Assembly (NCBI GenBank): GCA_947561715.1
Contig: OX387198.1
Span: 9,734,001-9,798,000, forward strand
DNA: 64,000 nt
Source: Ascidia mentula
Lineage: Eukaryota; Chordata; Ascidiacea; Phlebobranchia; Ascidiidae
Reading direction: 5' to 3'
Under the pieces are notes generated by a model. That model saw nothing but the letters and a program-made list of their open reading frames with translations. It was not told the DNA's origin and ran no database searches. The number at the start of each line of letters is the position of its first letter. Positions within the stretch are counted from its first letter, which is position 1. Shown here piece by piece: positions 24,896-38,900 of this stretch. A program made the position numbers and the translations under genes.

Positions 24896-27800
24896 TCACA
24901 TTTGAGTTGTATGTTGGCTGGAAGACGCTGTATGCGCATCCACAGTTTCAGACCTTAAACAGGCGCGTGCTCTGTCTAAACCTCTTCTAAACGGTTTTAC
25001 TAACAGAGAGAAGGGGTTGGTGTAAATGATCGGGTTAAGAGAACTGTTAATAGGGAGGAATACAATAGCCGATAAAGCATAAGCAATAGGAGGAAGAATG
25101 ATTTTGCCCATACTTAGGAAGGTCATGAAACACAATGGAAACCAGCATGCTAGATCGGTTGCTATCAGAATTGCAATTTTCTTATGAACCTTTTTGGATT
25201 TTTTTGCAGCAGAACTTGCCACCCTGTTTACCGTCGAACGTCGGAATATCAAAAAATAAGCAATAATAATGTACATGAGCGCACAAAAATTAAAAGTCAT
25301 TACAGCGGAAGTCATCGGGTTGTGTTCTTGGTCGTTGTCATTAGTTACATAAAGCCTTGGAATACAAACACCACTGGCGCTGTAATATCCAAAGTAACCT
25401 TTTACTTGAGGAGAAATATTAGGGAAATGATTGTTTAAGTAATCGTCAATATCGTACCAATGCGTAGGAGGTTCTACAATGGATATGTTAGCAGTGCTCA
25501 AGGCTGAAATCCTTCGGGCAAATTGTTGATATGGGGCAAGAGCGACAGTATCGGAAGAAAAGAATGGATTGGACGATATCCAGGCCATGGTTACCATTGA
25601 ACTTGATAAATGCACTGAGAGGGGAAGAAGTGCTATAAACAATGCAACGATCCACACAGTAGCAAGCCAGAAGAAGACAACGCGTAAACGCATTTGACGG
25701 CTGTTAATTGGAAATAAGACACCATACAACCTATAGGAAGTGAGAACGACCAATGTAAATACGGAACATTGGCTCGACAACACAATAGTTACTCCCAAAG
25801 CTGTACAAGATGTGCTTGTACGCCATTCTTTGTCAACGAGGCAATATTGTCCTTTGTATAGTTGCGATCGAATGGCAATAGAAAACAGAGCAACGCCCAT
25901 GAGGAAATCAGCAACAGACAGATTTAGAATCAAAAGGTCATTTGCAATAGACACCTTAGATCTTCGCATCAATGGGTTACGGGGTCGTGTATAAAGTTTT
26001 CTTAAAATAATGAAGGCTACTGCGACATTACCAAATGTGGCAAAGAAAGCCATTATCCAGACAAGAACCTGAAGAAACGATGACTTAATAAGATCATCCC
26101 TAGACGATATTCCACCTTCACTAAACACGTTCTTTGGACATTCATCTGAATAATCTGAGCAGTCTTGCTTCCCATCGAGGACTTGACTCCTCTTGACGAA
26201 GAGCGGATCCCCGTTTTCACAATAGAAATGTGTGGCATCTGTGCAGTTGATTTCATCTGACTGATCAACGCAATCCGTTGGTAGTTTTGCGTCACATCGT
26301 TTTTCCAATGGTATGCTCACAACGTTTTTTGTACCTGGAAGTAAGTGAATGCTTTTGATTTTAAATGTGTAGAAAATGAAACGCCCTTCTCATACCTGTT
26401 GGCCACTCTGTTGTTCCAGCATCGCAAATAAACCTTGTATCTGTGCAATTTCGTTCATCTATTCCATCTTCACATTCCTGAACTCCATTGCAGATAGACT
26501 TTCCGAACGCAAAGTTCACCTCACCAGCGCAGCGTTTCAATTTCACTTTGATGAAGTTGGTAATGCCGTAGAATCCAGGCGGTATCACTTCCTGAATGTT
26601 GTCAAAGATTGGTTACAATTGAGTTATGCCCATGAAGTTTGAGGTATGAACTCACATTAACGGTTGGCAAGTCGTCACAAATTGATGGACGGTGGGAACA
26701 ATTGGCCCTTTCGCTACATTCGTCCTCAAAGATGCTGCATTCTGTTACGTTGTCACACCTGAAATAAGAAAAAAGGTGAAAATTTAACTAAATAACACAA
26801 AAAAGATTCTAGAACAAACCTAGTAGCCTCCGCTGGAACAAACGCCTTTATAAACGACTCTAGGTCACTTCCTGGAAGTGCTGCTACCAAATCAGGATGA
26901 AAAAGGTCACACTTAAAGTCAAATTTTTTGCTGCTTTCGGCTTTCACTGTTTTCAGGGTGCAAAGGTCCTCATCAACTTTAGTATCCGCGCAGTCTACTT
27001 TCCCGTCACATACCTCGTTTGCTAATATGCATGTGTCGTCGCATTTTAAATCTCCAACTGAACAATTGGAATGGCTGTTAACGTAAACCACTTTCTGGCA
27101 AAACTCGGAAACATTTTTGCTCGCGCGTCCTTGCGAACAAAGACACTCGTCTGAAAAGTCTTGACAATCAATAACTCCGTCGCAAAGTTGCCGGGATGCA
27201 ATCACAGTTTTCCCGTCGAGGCAACGTGTGCAAGTCGATGTGCTGTTTTCTCTCAAACACAAATCCGAATCGTCATCGCAGTTTGCAAAATCGTCGTAAA
27301 GCATCCACTGGGGTATGGAGCAGTATCTGTCAGATGTTCCAAGATCACGTCGACATTTGAAACCAGGAAGTGTTTTTATGTCATCAGTTCCATTGGGGCA
27401 ATCCGAGAATGCGTCACACGAATGACCCCAGAAAATGCACTTTTCTGGTTCACTTGGACAACGAAACATTCTCGGTTCATCACAACTTTCTATCTCATCA
27501 CTGCAATCGCCACAATGATCCATTCCATCGCATAACAAGTAAGTGGGAATACATCTTCTATCGTTGTGACAACGAAACTCTCCCTCCACACAGCTTTTAT
27601 TCTTAGACATGGGAATTTCGTCACTTCCGTCTTTGCAATTTACCAGAACGTTTCCTTGCCACGAACGTGGAATGCATCGCCCGTTGTCATAACACCTAAA
27701 CTCTTTTTCACTGATGCAAAATGTAAGTGGTGCGTACTCGTCGGATCGATCAGAACAATCCCAATAATCATCCTTGACTCTGTACCTTGGAATACACCTT

Positions 27801-29176
27801 CCATTGGCGTGGCACCTGAATTCTGATTCGTTGTGACAACTTGTTAGTGCTGAAACTTCGTCCGTCCCGTTTTTGCAATCTTGGTAACCGTCCATTATCC
27901 ATTCGCGTGGAATGCATCTTGTTTTCTTATTCGGTGATGCATTGCAGCTGTATTCGTTTTCAAGACAATTTTGAAAACCTTCTCTTTCGTCGCTATTGTC
28001 GGGCAAGAGAACGCTATTGCAGTTGACTTCACCATCAGCCACCATCCACCTCGGAATGCAGGTCTTGCTTTTGAAACACTCGAACTCTAATTACATAACT
28101 GTCTTTCAAAAAATGTCAACATGCCGAAATACACAGGTTTTGTTAACGTTACCAACACTTAACATGTAGCCTACAGACTAAAGCCATATTAGAACATACC
28201 ATTTGGGCGGCAGGGATAATTTAAACTTTCTGATAGTTGGCAGCTATCTTCGGTGTTGATGAATTTTCTGAGAACGCATCTTTGGGTTCCTTGACACCTG
28301 ATTTCATCGTCTGAACACGCAAGAAGCTCTGAAAGAATTAACTCTTATGTATCAACCAGTGTTACAATAGGAAATTCAGGTTTCCTGGAATGGATATTAC
28401 ACTAGAAAGAATAACCTGATGAAGCAAGTTCTCAAAAGTATTGCTTGCTCTTTGAAAAAACTTTACTTCAATAAACAGTATTCAACTGTTGTATCTATGT
28501 CCAATTTACATATCGTGACTAAAGAACCAATCCTCTCTTCGATTGAATGAAGTTTTGTTAAAACAATCATTTCATTCGAACAGTTGAACCGTCAAATTGC
28601 AACTGCACGAATCGTTGAGATATTAATTTACCAAAACATAGAAGTAATTCCTCAGAAAAATCACGAATGGGAAATTCCAAAGATTTCTGATATCGGTAAA
28701 TGTAATTTTTTAATGGGGTAGAGATTTAGTCTGATGTCTGATAAGTTTAAGAAACACAGGTCTGTTAACACGAATTTCAAATCTTAGTAATCGTTTGATT
28801 GGGACTTGAAATTTTTGTTATTGGAGCCTTGTTTGTCAACCTTTTTAATCTTTGATTTTCCAAAAACGAGTGTGTACCTCACAACACATAACCTTACCAA
28901 TATTCTCGTCACTTCCATCTGTACACTGTGCAGCTCCATCATTCACAGATTCTCGGTATATGCAGCGATAACGCCTGGAGCTGCAAAGAAAAAATCCATC
29001 CTCCGGTCTGCAACCCTTTGCCAGCACCGAAAACAGTTTTGCGTCTCCTGCAATTAATAACTGTTCTTTCACATAAGTTGCATACACAAAAACACCAATG
29101 AAAAACCTCCACCTTTCTGACTGCTTCCAACAGTAACCGCAAAAAGCGTAAATATAAGACGAACGTGTCTATCCAT
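24896..29176 (-). CDS. LDLa-repeat GPCR (receptor gene 4)
   Basis: The model is complement(join(24896..26334, 26396..26591, 26656..26758, 26820..28086, 28200..28328, 28898..29047, 29113..29176)), 1115 aa, with every exon the same length as in gene 1. It is the closest relative of gene 1 in exons, introns and flanks. In the 7TM exon only a few residues differ, such as GNVAVAF against GNVFVAF in TM1, RRSKV against RRPKV in the first intracellular loop, and KSKKVHKK against KSKRLHKK before TM6. The leader, about 13 LDLa modules, SYR motif, long ECL2 and NPIIY are intact. The TATA-like site seen upstream of gene 1 is changed here, so expression may differ. Confidence 0.92.
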
Positions 29177-30445
29177 GGCGAAAGTGCTGTTTAAATCAAA
29201 TCAAATGATGGCATGAGCACTGACAAAACCGTGAAGGTTCTCGAGTCAGGAGCCCTGTTCTAATGGTATTTTCATTAACCTATATCAATAGAGTTTCCTT
29301 GAAGGAAACTGACGACGTGAGAAATGTCACGTCTCTACATTGTGATATACCTGAAAGTCCAACACAGCTATGGCGCTTTTGTGATGAGCATCAAGTTTTT
29401 GGTAGCTTTATCATCACTACTTTCCCTTCACACAACTGGCAACCGAATATGGATAAGTCGCGAGGGGCCTTCAATTGGATGAAGCTTTTCATATCTGCAG
29501 TACAATTAATTTTCTATAGTCACGCGGCTGTATTGTTTTCATGAATGCTTTCAACAGTTGCTATCCCATGTAGCGTTATCTCTTCGAGAATTGAAGGCCA
29601 CCACGTTTGGATAATACGTCATCAAATCGAGTATGTACACCCAACTTCACAAATAACATGCTACTCGATTGTTGCATTTTGTTTGCCGACAAGCACTGAA
29701 ACTCTGATGGTAAGCAATGTTTAAACCCTTCTACTTCGTCACTATTGTCTGGAAACACATAGCTATCGCAATCAACTTTTCCGTCAGCCACCAACCACCT
29801 GGGAATGCAGTTCCTGCTCCGTGAGCATTGAAACTCTGACAAACAGAGGATTAGGTGTTTGATAAGCAACAAACCACAGTTCTTAACAATTTTCGCAATT
29901 AGGATTGCGGACCTTTCAGAAGTTTACTGATATACACTTACTGTTCAACCTTACCTTGAAATAGGCAATGATACCGCATCAATACCGTAAACAGCATCGA
30001 AAATGACACCCGTACCGTGTTAATGAATGTACTGATTCCTGCACAATTTTGGTAATTGGTGTATTTTTGTTGCAAACGTGTCTGTGAACTAAGGGTCGAA
30101 GCAGGAGGATGGTGCAATGTCACGTCTTGGATTACATTGTGACGCAAAAAATATTGTGCGTGCAAATGTCATATTGTTTTTTTTAGGAAAGTGGAGCCAA
30201 TAATATGAATTGTGTAAGCTGCAGACTAATGGCCACTGTTTTTTTTTGGTAAACTCCAATAATAATTTTGAACGATGGTTTCATTTAAAAAAGCATACGT
30301 GCGAATGTACAACAATAACACAAAAGCATAAACAATATTACAGTAAAAACCTTGACAAATCGTTTCAAGAAAACACAATTTGCACGAACCAACCAATAAC
30401 AACGTATATCAATTACTTGCAAGCGTCATACAACACAACCCTGTT
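29177..30445. other. intergenic region between receptor genes 4 and 5
   Basis: It has the same layout as the gene 1-2 interval: upstream sequence of gene 4, an orphan exon-4 fragment (29665-29835), R1 copy 4 (about 29903-30165) and the 3' flank of gene 5. No intact gene is present. Confidence 0.6.
29665..29835 (-). pseudogene. orphan 5' fragment of a receptor exon 4, second copy
   Basis: This is a copy of the fragment at 5716-5886: splice acceptor, first LDLa module and the start of the second, then an abrupt end. A few residues differ, such as SRNCIPRW against SRICIPRW. It is a duplicated relic, not a usable exon. Confidence 0.8.
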
Positions 30446-33400
30446 TTACATTTGAGTGGTATGTTGGCTGGAAGACGCTGTATGCGTATCCGCAGTTTCA
30501 GACCATAAACGGGCGCGTGCTCTGTCTAAACCTCTTCTAAAAGGTTTTACTAACAGAGAGAAGGGGTTGGTGTAAATGATCGGGTTAAGCGAACTGTTAA
30601 TAGGGAGGAATACAATAGCAGACAAAGCATAAGCAATTGGAGGAAGAATGACTTTGCCCATACTTAGGAAGGTCATGAAACACAATGGAAACCAGCATGC
30701 TAGATCGGTTGCTATCAGAATTGCAATCTTCTTATGAAGCTTATTTGACGTTTTGGAAGCAGAACTTGCCACCCTGTTTACCGTCGAACGTCGGAATATC
30801 AAAAAATAAGCAATAATAATGTACATGAGCGCACAAAAGTTGAAAGTCATTACAGCGGAAGTCATTGGATTGTGCTCTTGGTCGTTATCGCTAGTTACAT
30901 AAAGCCTTGGAATACAAACACCACTGGCGCTGTAGTATCCAAAGTAACCTTTCACTTGAGGAGAAATATTAGGGAAATGATTGTTTAAGTAATCTTCAAT
31001 ATCGTACCAATGCGTAGGAGGTTCTACAGTGGATATGTTAGCAGTGCTCAATGCTAAAATCCTTTGTGCAAATTGTTGATATGGGGCATGAGCGACAGTA
31101 TCGGATGAAAAGAATGGATTTGACGATATCCAGGCCAGGGTTACCATTGAACTTGATAAATGCACCGAGAGGGGAAGAAGTGCTATAAACAATGCAACCA
31201 TCCACACAGTAGCAAGCCAGAAGAAGACAACGCGTAAACGCATTTGACGGCTGTTAATTGGAAATAAGACACCATATAACCTATAGGAAGTGAGAACAAC
31301 CAACGTAAATACGGAACATTGGCTCGACAAAACAATAGTTACTCCCAAAGCTGTACAAGATGTGCTTGTACGCCATTCTTTATCAACAAGGCAATATTGT
31401 CCTTTGTAAAACTGTGATCTGATGGCAATAGAAAACAGAGCTACGCCCATGAGGAAATCAGCAACAGACAGATTTAGAATCATAAGGTCATTTGCAATAG
31501 ACACCTTAGATCTTCGCATCAATGGGTTACGGGGTCGTGTATAAAGTTTTCTTAAAATAATGAAGGCTACTGCGGCATTGCCAAATGTGGCAAAGAAAGC
31601 CATTATCCAGACAAGAACCTGAAGAAACGATGACTTGATAAGATCTTCCCTAGACGATATTCCACCTTCACTGAACACGTTCTTTGGACATTCATCTGAA
31701 TAATCTGAGCAGTCTTGCTTCCCATCGAGTACTTGACTCCTCTTGACGAAGAGCGGATCCCCGTTTTCGCAATAGAAATGTGTGGCATCTGTGCAGTTGA
31801 TTTCATCTGACTGATCAACGCAATCAGTTGGAAGTTTTGCGTCACATCGTTTTTCCAATGGTATGCTCACAACTTTTTTTGAACCTGGAAATTCGAGAAA
31901 AAAAGTAAGTGAATGCTGCTGATTTTTAAATGTGTAGAAAATGAAACGCCCTTCTCATACCTGTTGGCCACTCTGTTGTTCCAGCATCGCAAATAAACCT
32001 TGTATCTGAGCAATTTCGTTCATCTATTCCATCTTCACATTCCAAAACTCCATTGCAGATTGACTTTCCGAACGCAAAGTTCAACAGACCAGCGCAGCGC
32101 CTCAATTTCACTGTGATGAAGTTGGTAATGCCGTAGTATCCAGGGGGTATCAGTTGCTGAATATTGTCAAAGATTCGTTACAATTGAGCTATGCCCATGA
32201 GTTTTGCAGTATGAACTCACATTAACGGTTTGCAAGTCGTCACAAATTGACAGACGATGGGAACAATTGGCCCTTTCGCTACATTCGTCCTCGAAGTTGC
32301 TACATTCTGTTACGTAGTCACACCTGAAAAAGGAAAAAAGGTGAAAATTTAAACTAAATAACACTAAACAGAACAAACCTAGTAGCCTCTGGTGGAACAA
32401 ACGCCTTTATAAATGACTCTAGGTCACTTCCTGGAAGTGCTGCTTCCAAATCAGGATGGAAAAGGTCACACTTAAAGTCATATTTTTTGCTGCTTTCGGC
32501 TTTCACAGTTTTCAGGGTGCAAAGGTCCTCATCGACTTTAGTATCCCCGCAGTCTATTTTCCCGTCACATACCTCGTTTGCTGATATGCATTTGTCGTCG
32601 CACTTTAAATCTCCAACTAAACAATTGGGATCGCTGTTAACGTAAACCACTTTCTGGCAAAACTCGGAAACATTTTTGCTCGCACGTCCTTGGGAACAAA
32701 GACACTCGTCCGTAAAGTCTTGACAATCAATAACTCCGTCGCAAATTTGCCGAGATGCAATCACAGTTTTCCCGTCGAGGCAACGTGTGCAAGTCGATGT
32801 GCTGTTTTCTCTCAAACACAAATCCGAATCGTCATCGCAGTTTGCAAAATCGTCGTAAAGCATCCACTGGGGTATGGAGCAGTATCTGTCAGATGTTCCA
32901 TGATCACGTCGACATTTGAAACCGGGTAGTGTTTTTATGTCATCAGTTCCATTGGCGCAATCCGAGAATGCGTCACATGAATGACCCCAAAAGATACACT
33001 TGCCTAGTTCATTCGGACAACGGAACATTCTCGGTTCATCACAACTTTCTATCTCATCACTGCAATCGCCACAATGATCCATTCCATCACATAACAAGTA
33101 AGTGGGAATACATCTTCTATCGTTGTGACAACGAAACTCGCCCTCCACACAACTCTCATTCTTTTGCATTGGAATTTCGTCACTTCCGTCTTTGCAATTG
33201 ACCAAAGCGTTACCCCGCCACGAACGTGGAATGCATCGCCCATTGTCATTACACCTAAATTCGTTTTCACTGATGCAAAATTTGAGTGGTTCGTACTCGT
33301 CGGATCGATCAGAACAATCCCAATAATTATCCTTGACTCTGTACCTTGGAATACACCTTCCATTGACGTGGCACCTGAATTCTGATTCGTTGTGACAACT

Positions 33401-34521
33401 TGTTAGTGCTGAAAATTCGTCCGTCCCGTTTTGGCAATCTTCGTAACCGTCCATTACCCATTCGCGTGGAATGCATCTTGTTTTCTCATTCGGCGATGCA
33501 GTGCAGCGGTATTCGTTTTTAAGACAGTTTTGAAAACCTTCTCTTTCGTCGCTGTTGTCGGGCAAGAGAACGCTATTGCAGTTGACTTTGCCGTCAGCCA
33601 CCATCCACCTCGGAATGCAGGTCTTGCTTTTGGAACACTCGAACTCTAATTACATAACTATCCTTCAAAAAATGTCAACATGCCGAAATACACAGGATTT
33701 TTTAACGTTACCAACACTTAACATGTAGCCTACACACTAAAGCCTTATTAGAACATACCATTTGGGCGACAGGGATAATTTAAACTTTCTGATAGTTGGC
33801 AGCTATCTTTGGTGTTTGTGAATCTTCTGAGAACGCATCTTTGGGTTCCTCTACACCTGATTTCATCGTCTGAACACGCCAGTGGCTCTGAAAGAATTAA
33901 CTCTTATATATCAACCAATGTTACGATAGGAAATTCAGGTTTCCTGGAATGGATATTATACTAGAAAGAATAACCTGGTGAAACAAGATCTCAAAAGCAT
34001 TGCTTGCTGTTTAAAAAGTCACGAATGCGGAATTTCAAAGTTTGTCTGATATCGATAAATATAATTTTCTAATAAGGCAAAGATTTAGTGTGATGTCTAA
34101 AAAGATTATGAAACACAGGTCTAATAACGCGAATTTCAAATCTTAGTAATCGCTTGATTGGTACTTGAAATTAGAGCCTTGTTTCTCAACCTTTTTAATC
34201 TGTGATTTACAAAACGAGTGTGTATCTCACAACACATAACCTTACCAATATTCTCGTCACTTCCATCTGGACACAGTTCACCGAGATCTTTCACAGACTC
34301 TCGGTATATGCAATAACGCCTGGAGCGACAAAGAAAAAATCCATCCTCCGGTCTACAACCCTTTCCTAGCTCCGAAAACGGTTTTGCGTTTCCTGCAAAT
34401 AATAATTGTTCTCTCATAAAAGTTGCATACACAAAAACACCAATAAAAAACCTCCACCTTTCTGACTGCTTCCAACAGTAAACGCAAAAAGCGTAAAAAT
34501 GAGAAACACGTGTCTATCCAT
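30446..34521 (-). CDS. LDLa-repeat GPCR (receptor gene 5)
   Basis: The model is complement(join(30446..31884, 31961..32156, 32221..32323, 32379..33645, 33759..33887, 34246..34392, 34458..34521)), 1114 aa. It differs in length from gene 1 only by one codon lost in exon 2 (RYCIYRES against RYRCIYRES). The closest paralogue is gene 2, with which it shares RARLWS at the tail, but here the tail is complete and ends TTQM. The intron between exons 2 and 3 (358 bp) is about 200 bp shorter than in genes 1, 2 and 4. Leader, LDLa modules, SYR, long ECL2 and NPIIY are intact. Confidence 0.92.
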
Positions 34522-35974
34522 ACTGCAATTGTTGTAATGATGTTTTCATCAACGCTACCGGGAAAGTTTCGTTGAAGGAAACTGCCGACGTGAGAAACGT
34601 CACGTCTCTGCATTGCGACATACCAGAAAGTCCAACACAGTTATGGCGCTTTTGTGATGAGTATCACGTTATTGGTTGCTTTATCATCATTACGTTCCTT
34701 TCAGGAAACTGGCAACCGAATATGGGTATAGGTGTTCAATTTGATGACGTCTTGTTTTGCTTCAGTAAAATTCGATTTCTTTATTCACCAGGCTATTCTG
34801 TTTTTAAGAATTCTTTCAACAGTTTCTATTACACGTGGCGTTATCTGTTCGAGAAGTGAAGGCCACCACGTTTGGATAATACGTCATCAGCATATACGCC
34901 CAACTTCGCAAATAACATTCTAGCACTTCTTCTAATCAACAACATGTTTATGCTGTTTCAGGATAATCCTACTTTTCTCTGATGTGTTTTTTGACTTTCT
35001 TCTCTTATATATTCCGTTTGCATAAAGTCAATACGTATCTTGCTGATACAGATTTGGTAATGTTTGAAACAAAGTGTTTCTGATTACCGTCAGTTACCGT
35101 CATTGCCGACTGACGTCATACCGATACCGACTGGCGGTATAATCAGCAACACTTTGTTTCAAACATTTCCTATCCGCTTATTGCTGTTGCTGGTTTTAAA
35201 GACAGTGCCACATCAGGGGTTGGATTCTGTCCACTTAAGACATTAGAAGTTTCACAGGCTTCGCAGCCAAGCTGGATCAGCCACTATTCCCGAGTATTAC
35301 TTCTGCGTTGCTTAAGAGATTAGGTTACATGCTTGTTATTAATATGTTTCCGAGTATTTTGATCCTGAAGTAATACGCTCGTTAATCACTCAACTCCCAC
35401 AGAGTATTCGGCAGAGCATGGACCTTAATACAGACGTTCTTGTCCGTATGGTAACAGAGGCCTCATGGCAGTCTCGTCGCGTAACCGGCATCTAACTTTT
35501 TACGGAAATTAAATGATTTGATTTTGGAAGCATTTATTGATTTCATTGTATACTCTTGCGTCGGTAAATAGAGGTTTTACAATCATAGCATGAAAAAATC
35601 GCAAAACATATAAAAGGCGTTTCTGGTAAATTTACCTGACATTTTCCTACAGACTAAAATACTTTTTGTAAAACCTTTACGTAAGATCTGCCTTTTACAA
35701 GGAGCGGGCACTTGACACCAAAAGCGTACCAAGCGAATCAGTTTTTGATATGTTTTGTATAAGGTAATAATGTACGATGGAAATAAAACAAAATATGCGG
35801 ATGTTACACAACAACAACAACAACAAAAATCAACAACAGCAACGAAAATCAACAGTGAAAAGTTTGACAAATGCCTGCATAATTCATAAACATAATTCAT
35901 TTTTTAGCAAGCGATGAACAACACAATATTCATCCATTTTCAAGGGCACAGATAAAGGAGTTTCGTTGATTGTT
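34522..35974. other. intergenic region between receptor genes 5 and 6
   Basis: The first 400 bp match the upstream regions of genes 1, 2 and 4, up to the point just before the orphan exon fragment would begin (about 34920). A 109-bp palindromic element lies at 35059-35167. A CAA-type simple repeat lies at about 35808-35841 and makes a spurious Cys-rich frame on the minus strand. TTTATT at 35533-35538 is a weak candidate minus-strand polyadenylation signal for gene 6. No gene is seen. Confidence 0.55.
35059..35167. repeat. 109-bp hairpin / MITE-like palindrome
   Basis: AATGTTTGAAACAAAGTGTT at the left is matched by its reverse complement at the right end. The pairing continues inward, with mismatches, through TGATTACCGTCAG and its counterpart. 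The loop is short. This is a small foldback element or MITE. I see only one copy in the window. Confidence 0.75.
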
Positions 35975-38900
35975 TCACATCTGAGAGGTTTGTGGGATGG
36001 AAGTCGCCGCAAGCGTATCTGTTATTTCGGACCTAAAACGGGCGCGTGCTCTGTTCAAGCCTTTTCTAAACGGTTTTACTAACAGAGAGAAGGGGTTTGT
36101 GTAAATTATAGGATTAAGAGAACTGTTTATGGGGAGGAATACTATGGCCGACAAGGCATAAGCAGTGGGAGAAAGAATGATTTTGCCCATACTTAAAAAG
36201 GTCATGAAACACAATGGAAACCAGCATGCTAGATCGGTTGCTATCAGAATTGCAATTTTCTTATGAAGCTTATTGGATTTCTTTGCTGCAGAACTTGCCA
36301 CCCTGTTTACCGTCGAACGTCGGTATATCAAAAAATAAGCAATAATAATGTACATGAGAGCACAAAAGTTGAAAGTCATTACAGCGGAAGTCATCGGGTT
36401 GTGCTCTTGGTCGTTATGGCTAGTTACATAAAGCCTTGGAATACAAACACCACTGGCGCTGTAGTATCCAAAGTAACCTTTCACTTGAGGAGAAATATTA
36501 GGGAAATTATCATTTAAATACTTTTCAATATCGTACCAATGTGTTGGAGGCTCGACGATAGATATATTGTGAGAGCTTAGGGCCAAAATGCGATGGGCAA
36601 ATTGTTGATATGGACCAAGTGCAATTGTGTCGGATTGAAAGAAAGGATTGGACGATATCCAGGCCATGGTTACCATTGAACTTGATAAATGCACTGAGAG
36701 GGGAAGAAGTGCTATAAACAATGCAAACATCCACACTATAAAGAGCCAGAAGAAAACGACACGTAAATGCATTTGACGGCTGTTAATTGGAAATAAGACA
36801 CCATACAACCTATAGGAAGTGAGAACGACCAACGTAAATACGGAACATTGGCTCGACAACACAATAGTTACTCCCAATGCTGTACAAGATTGGCTTGTAC
36901 GCCATTCTTTGTCAAACAGACAATATTGTCCTTTGTACAACTGTGATCTGATGGCAATAGAAAACAGAGCTACGCCCATGAGAAAATCAGCAACAGACAG
37001 ATTTAGAATCATAAGGTCATTTGCAGTAGAAACCTTTGAGTTTCGCTTCATTGCGTTGCGAGGCTTTTCATAAAACTTTTTCGTAATAATGAAGGCTACC
37101 GAGGCGTTGCCAAATGTGGCAAAGAAAGCCATTATCCAGACAAGAACCTGAAGAAACGATGACTTAATAAGTTCTTCCCTAGAAGATATTCCACCTTCAC
37201 TAAACACGTTCTTTGGACATTCATCTGAATAATCTGAGCAGTCTTGCTTCCCATCGAGGACTTGCTTCCTCTTGACGAAGAGCGGTTTCCCGTTTTCACA
37301 ATAGAAATGTCTGGCATCTGTGCAGTTGATTTCATCTGACTGATCAACGCAATCAGTTGGAAGTTTTGCATCACATCGTTTCTCCATTGGGATGCTCACA
37401 ACTTTCTTTGAACCTAATTGTTCCGCAAAATTGCTTTGGTATAAGTTTCTCTAGCGTTATTTATATAATCATTTTCATACCTGTTGGCCACTTTGTTGTT
37501 CCAGCGTCGCAAGCGAACCTTGTATCGGAGCAGTTGCGTTCGTCAATTCCATCTTCACACTCCAGTATTCCATTGCAGATCGACTTACCCAAGGCAAAGT
37601 TGAAAGTACCAGCACAGCGTCTTAAGTTCAATTGGATTACTTTAGTGATGCCGTATGACCCAGTTGGGAGTGTTTCCTGAAAACGTAAGCTAAGTTTTAA
37701 CTAATATCCATATATTTTAGTCGTGTGCACTCACAAAGGCAGATGGCAGTTCGTCACAAATTTTCAGACGGTGGGAACAATTGGCCCTCTCACTGCATTC
37801 GTCCTCAAAGGTGAGGCATTCCGTGATATTATTACATCTGCAACATACACGACTTTCAGAATACTCAAATCAAACAATTTCTTTGTGAAAGAAAATTGAT
37901 TGCAAACCTAGTGGCATTTGAAGGAACCATCTCGTTGTAAATGGTCTGTAAACCGGCTAGACGGAAGATTGTGGCCATGGCCGGGGACAATGCATCACAC
38001 TCAAAGTTATGCTCTTTTGTGTTTTCAGTTATGTCTGTTTTTATTGTGCAGAGGTCTTCATCCAGACCGGACTCCAGACAATCAATTATTCCATCACACA
38101 CTTTGCTTGCCCCAATGCATTTGCCATCGCATTGCAAACTTCCGATCAAACAATCAGGATCACCTCCAGAGTAAACAACTTTCTGACAAAACTCGGAAAC
38201 TTTCTTGCTCTCTCGTCCTTGGGAACAAAGACACTCGTCAGAGAAATCTTGGCAATCTATAATTCCGTCGCAAATTTGCCGGGATGCAATCACAGTTTTC
38301 CCGTCGAGACAACCTGTGCAAGTCGATGTACTGTTTTCTCTCAAACACAAATCCGAATCATCGTCGCAGTTTGAAAAATCATCATGTAGCATCCACTGTG
38401 GTATGGCGCAGTATCTCTCGGTGCTGGCTAGGTCACGTCGACATTTGAAGCCAGGCGCTGTTTTGATATCATCGGCTCTGTTTGCACAATCGGAGAATGT
38501 ATCACATGAATGACCCCAGTAGATGCATTTGCTTGGTTCATTCGGACAACGAAACATTCTCGGTTCATCACAACTTTCTATCTCATCACTGCAATCGCCA
38601 CAATGATCCATTCCATCACATAACAAGTAAGTGGGAATACATCTTCTATCGTTGTGACAACGGAACTCTCCCTCCACACAACTCTCATTCTTAGACATGG
38701 GACTTTCGTCACTTCCGTCTTTGCAATTGACCAAAGAGTTTCCCCGCCATGAACGCGGAATACATCGTCTATTATCTTGGCACTGGAACTCCTTGTTGCT
38801 AAAGCATGAAGGAAGTGACTCTTTCTCGTCAGACCCGTCCGTGCAATCAAGATAACCATCAAATACTCTGTACCTTGGAACACACTTTCCGTTTGATTTG

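Noticed and set aside
35583..35900. Minus-strand frame with a Cys-rich stretch
   Set aside because: The Cys run is the translation of the CAA-type simple repeat at about 35808-35841.
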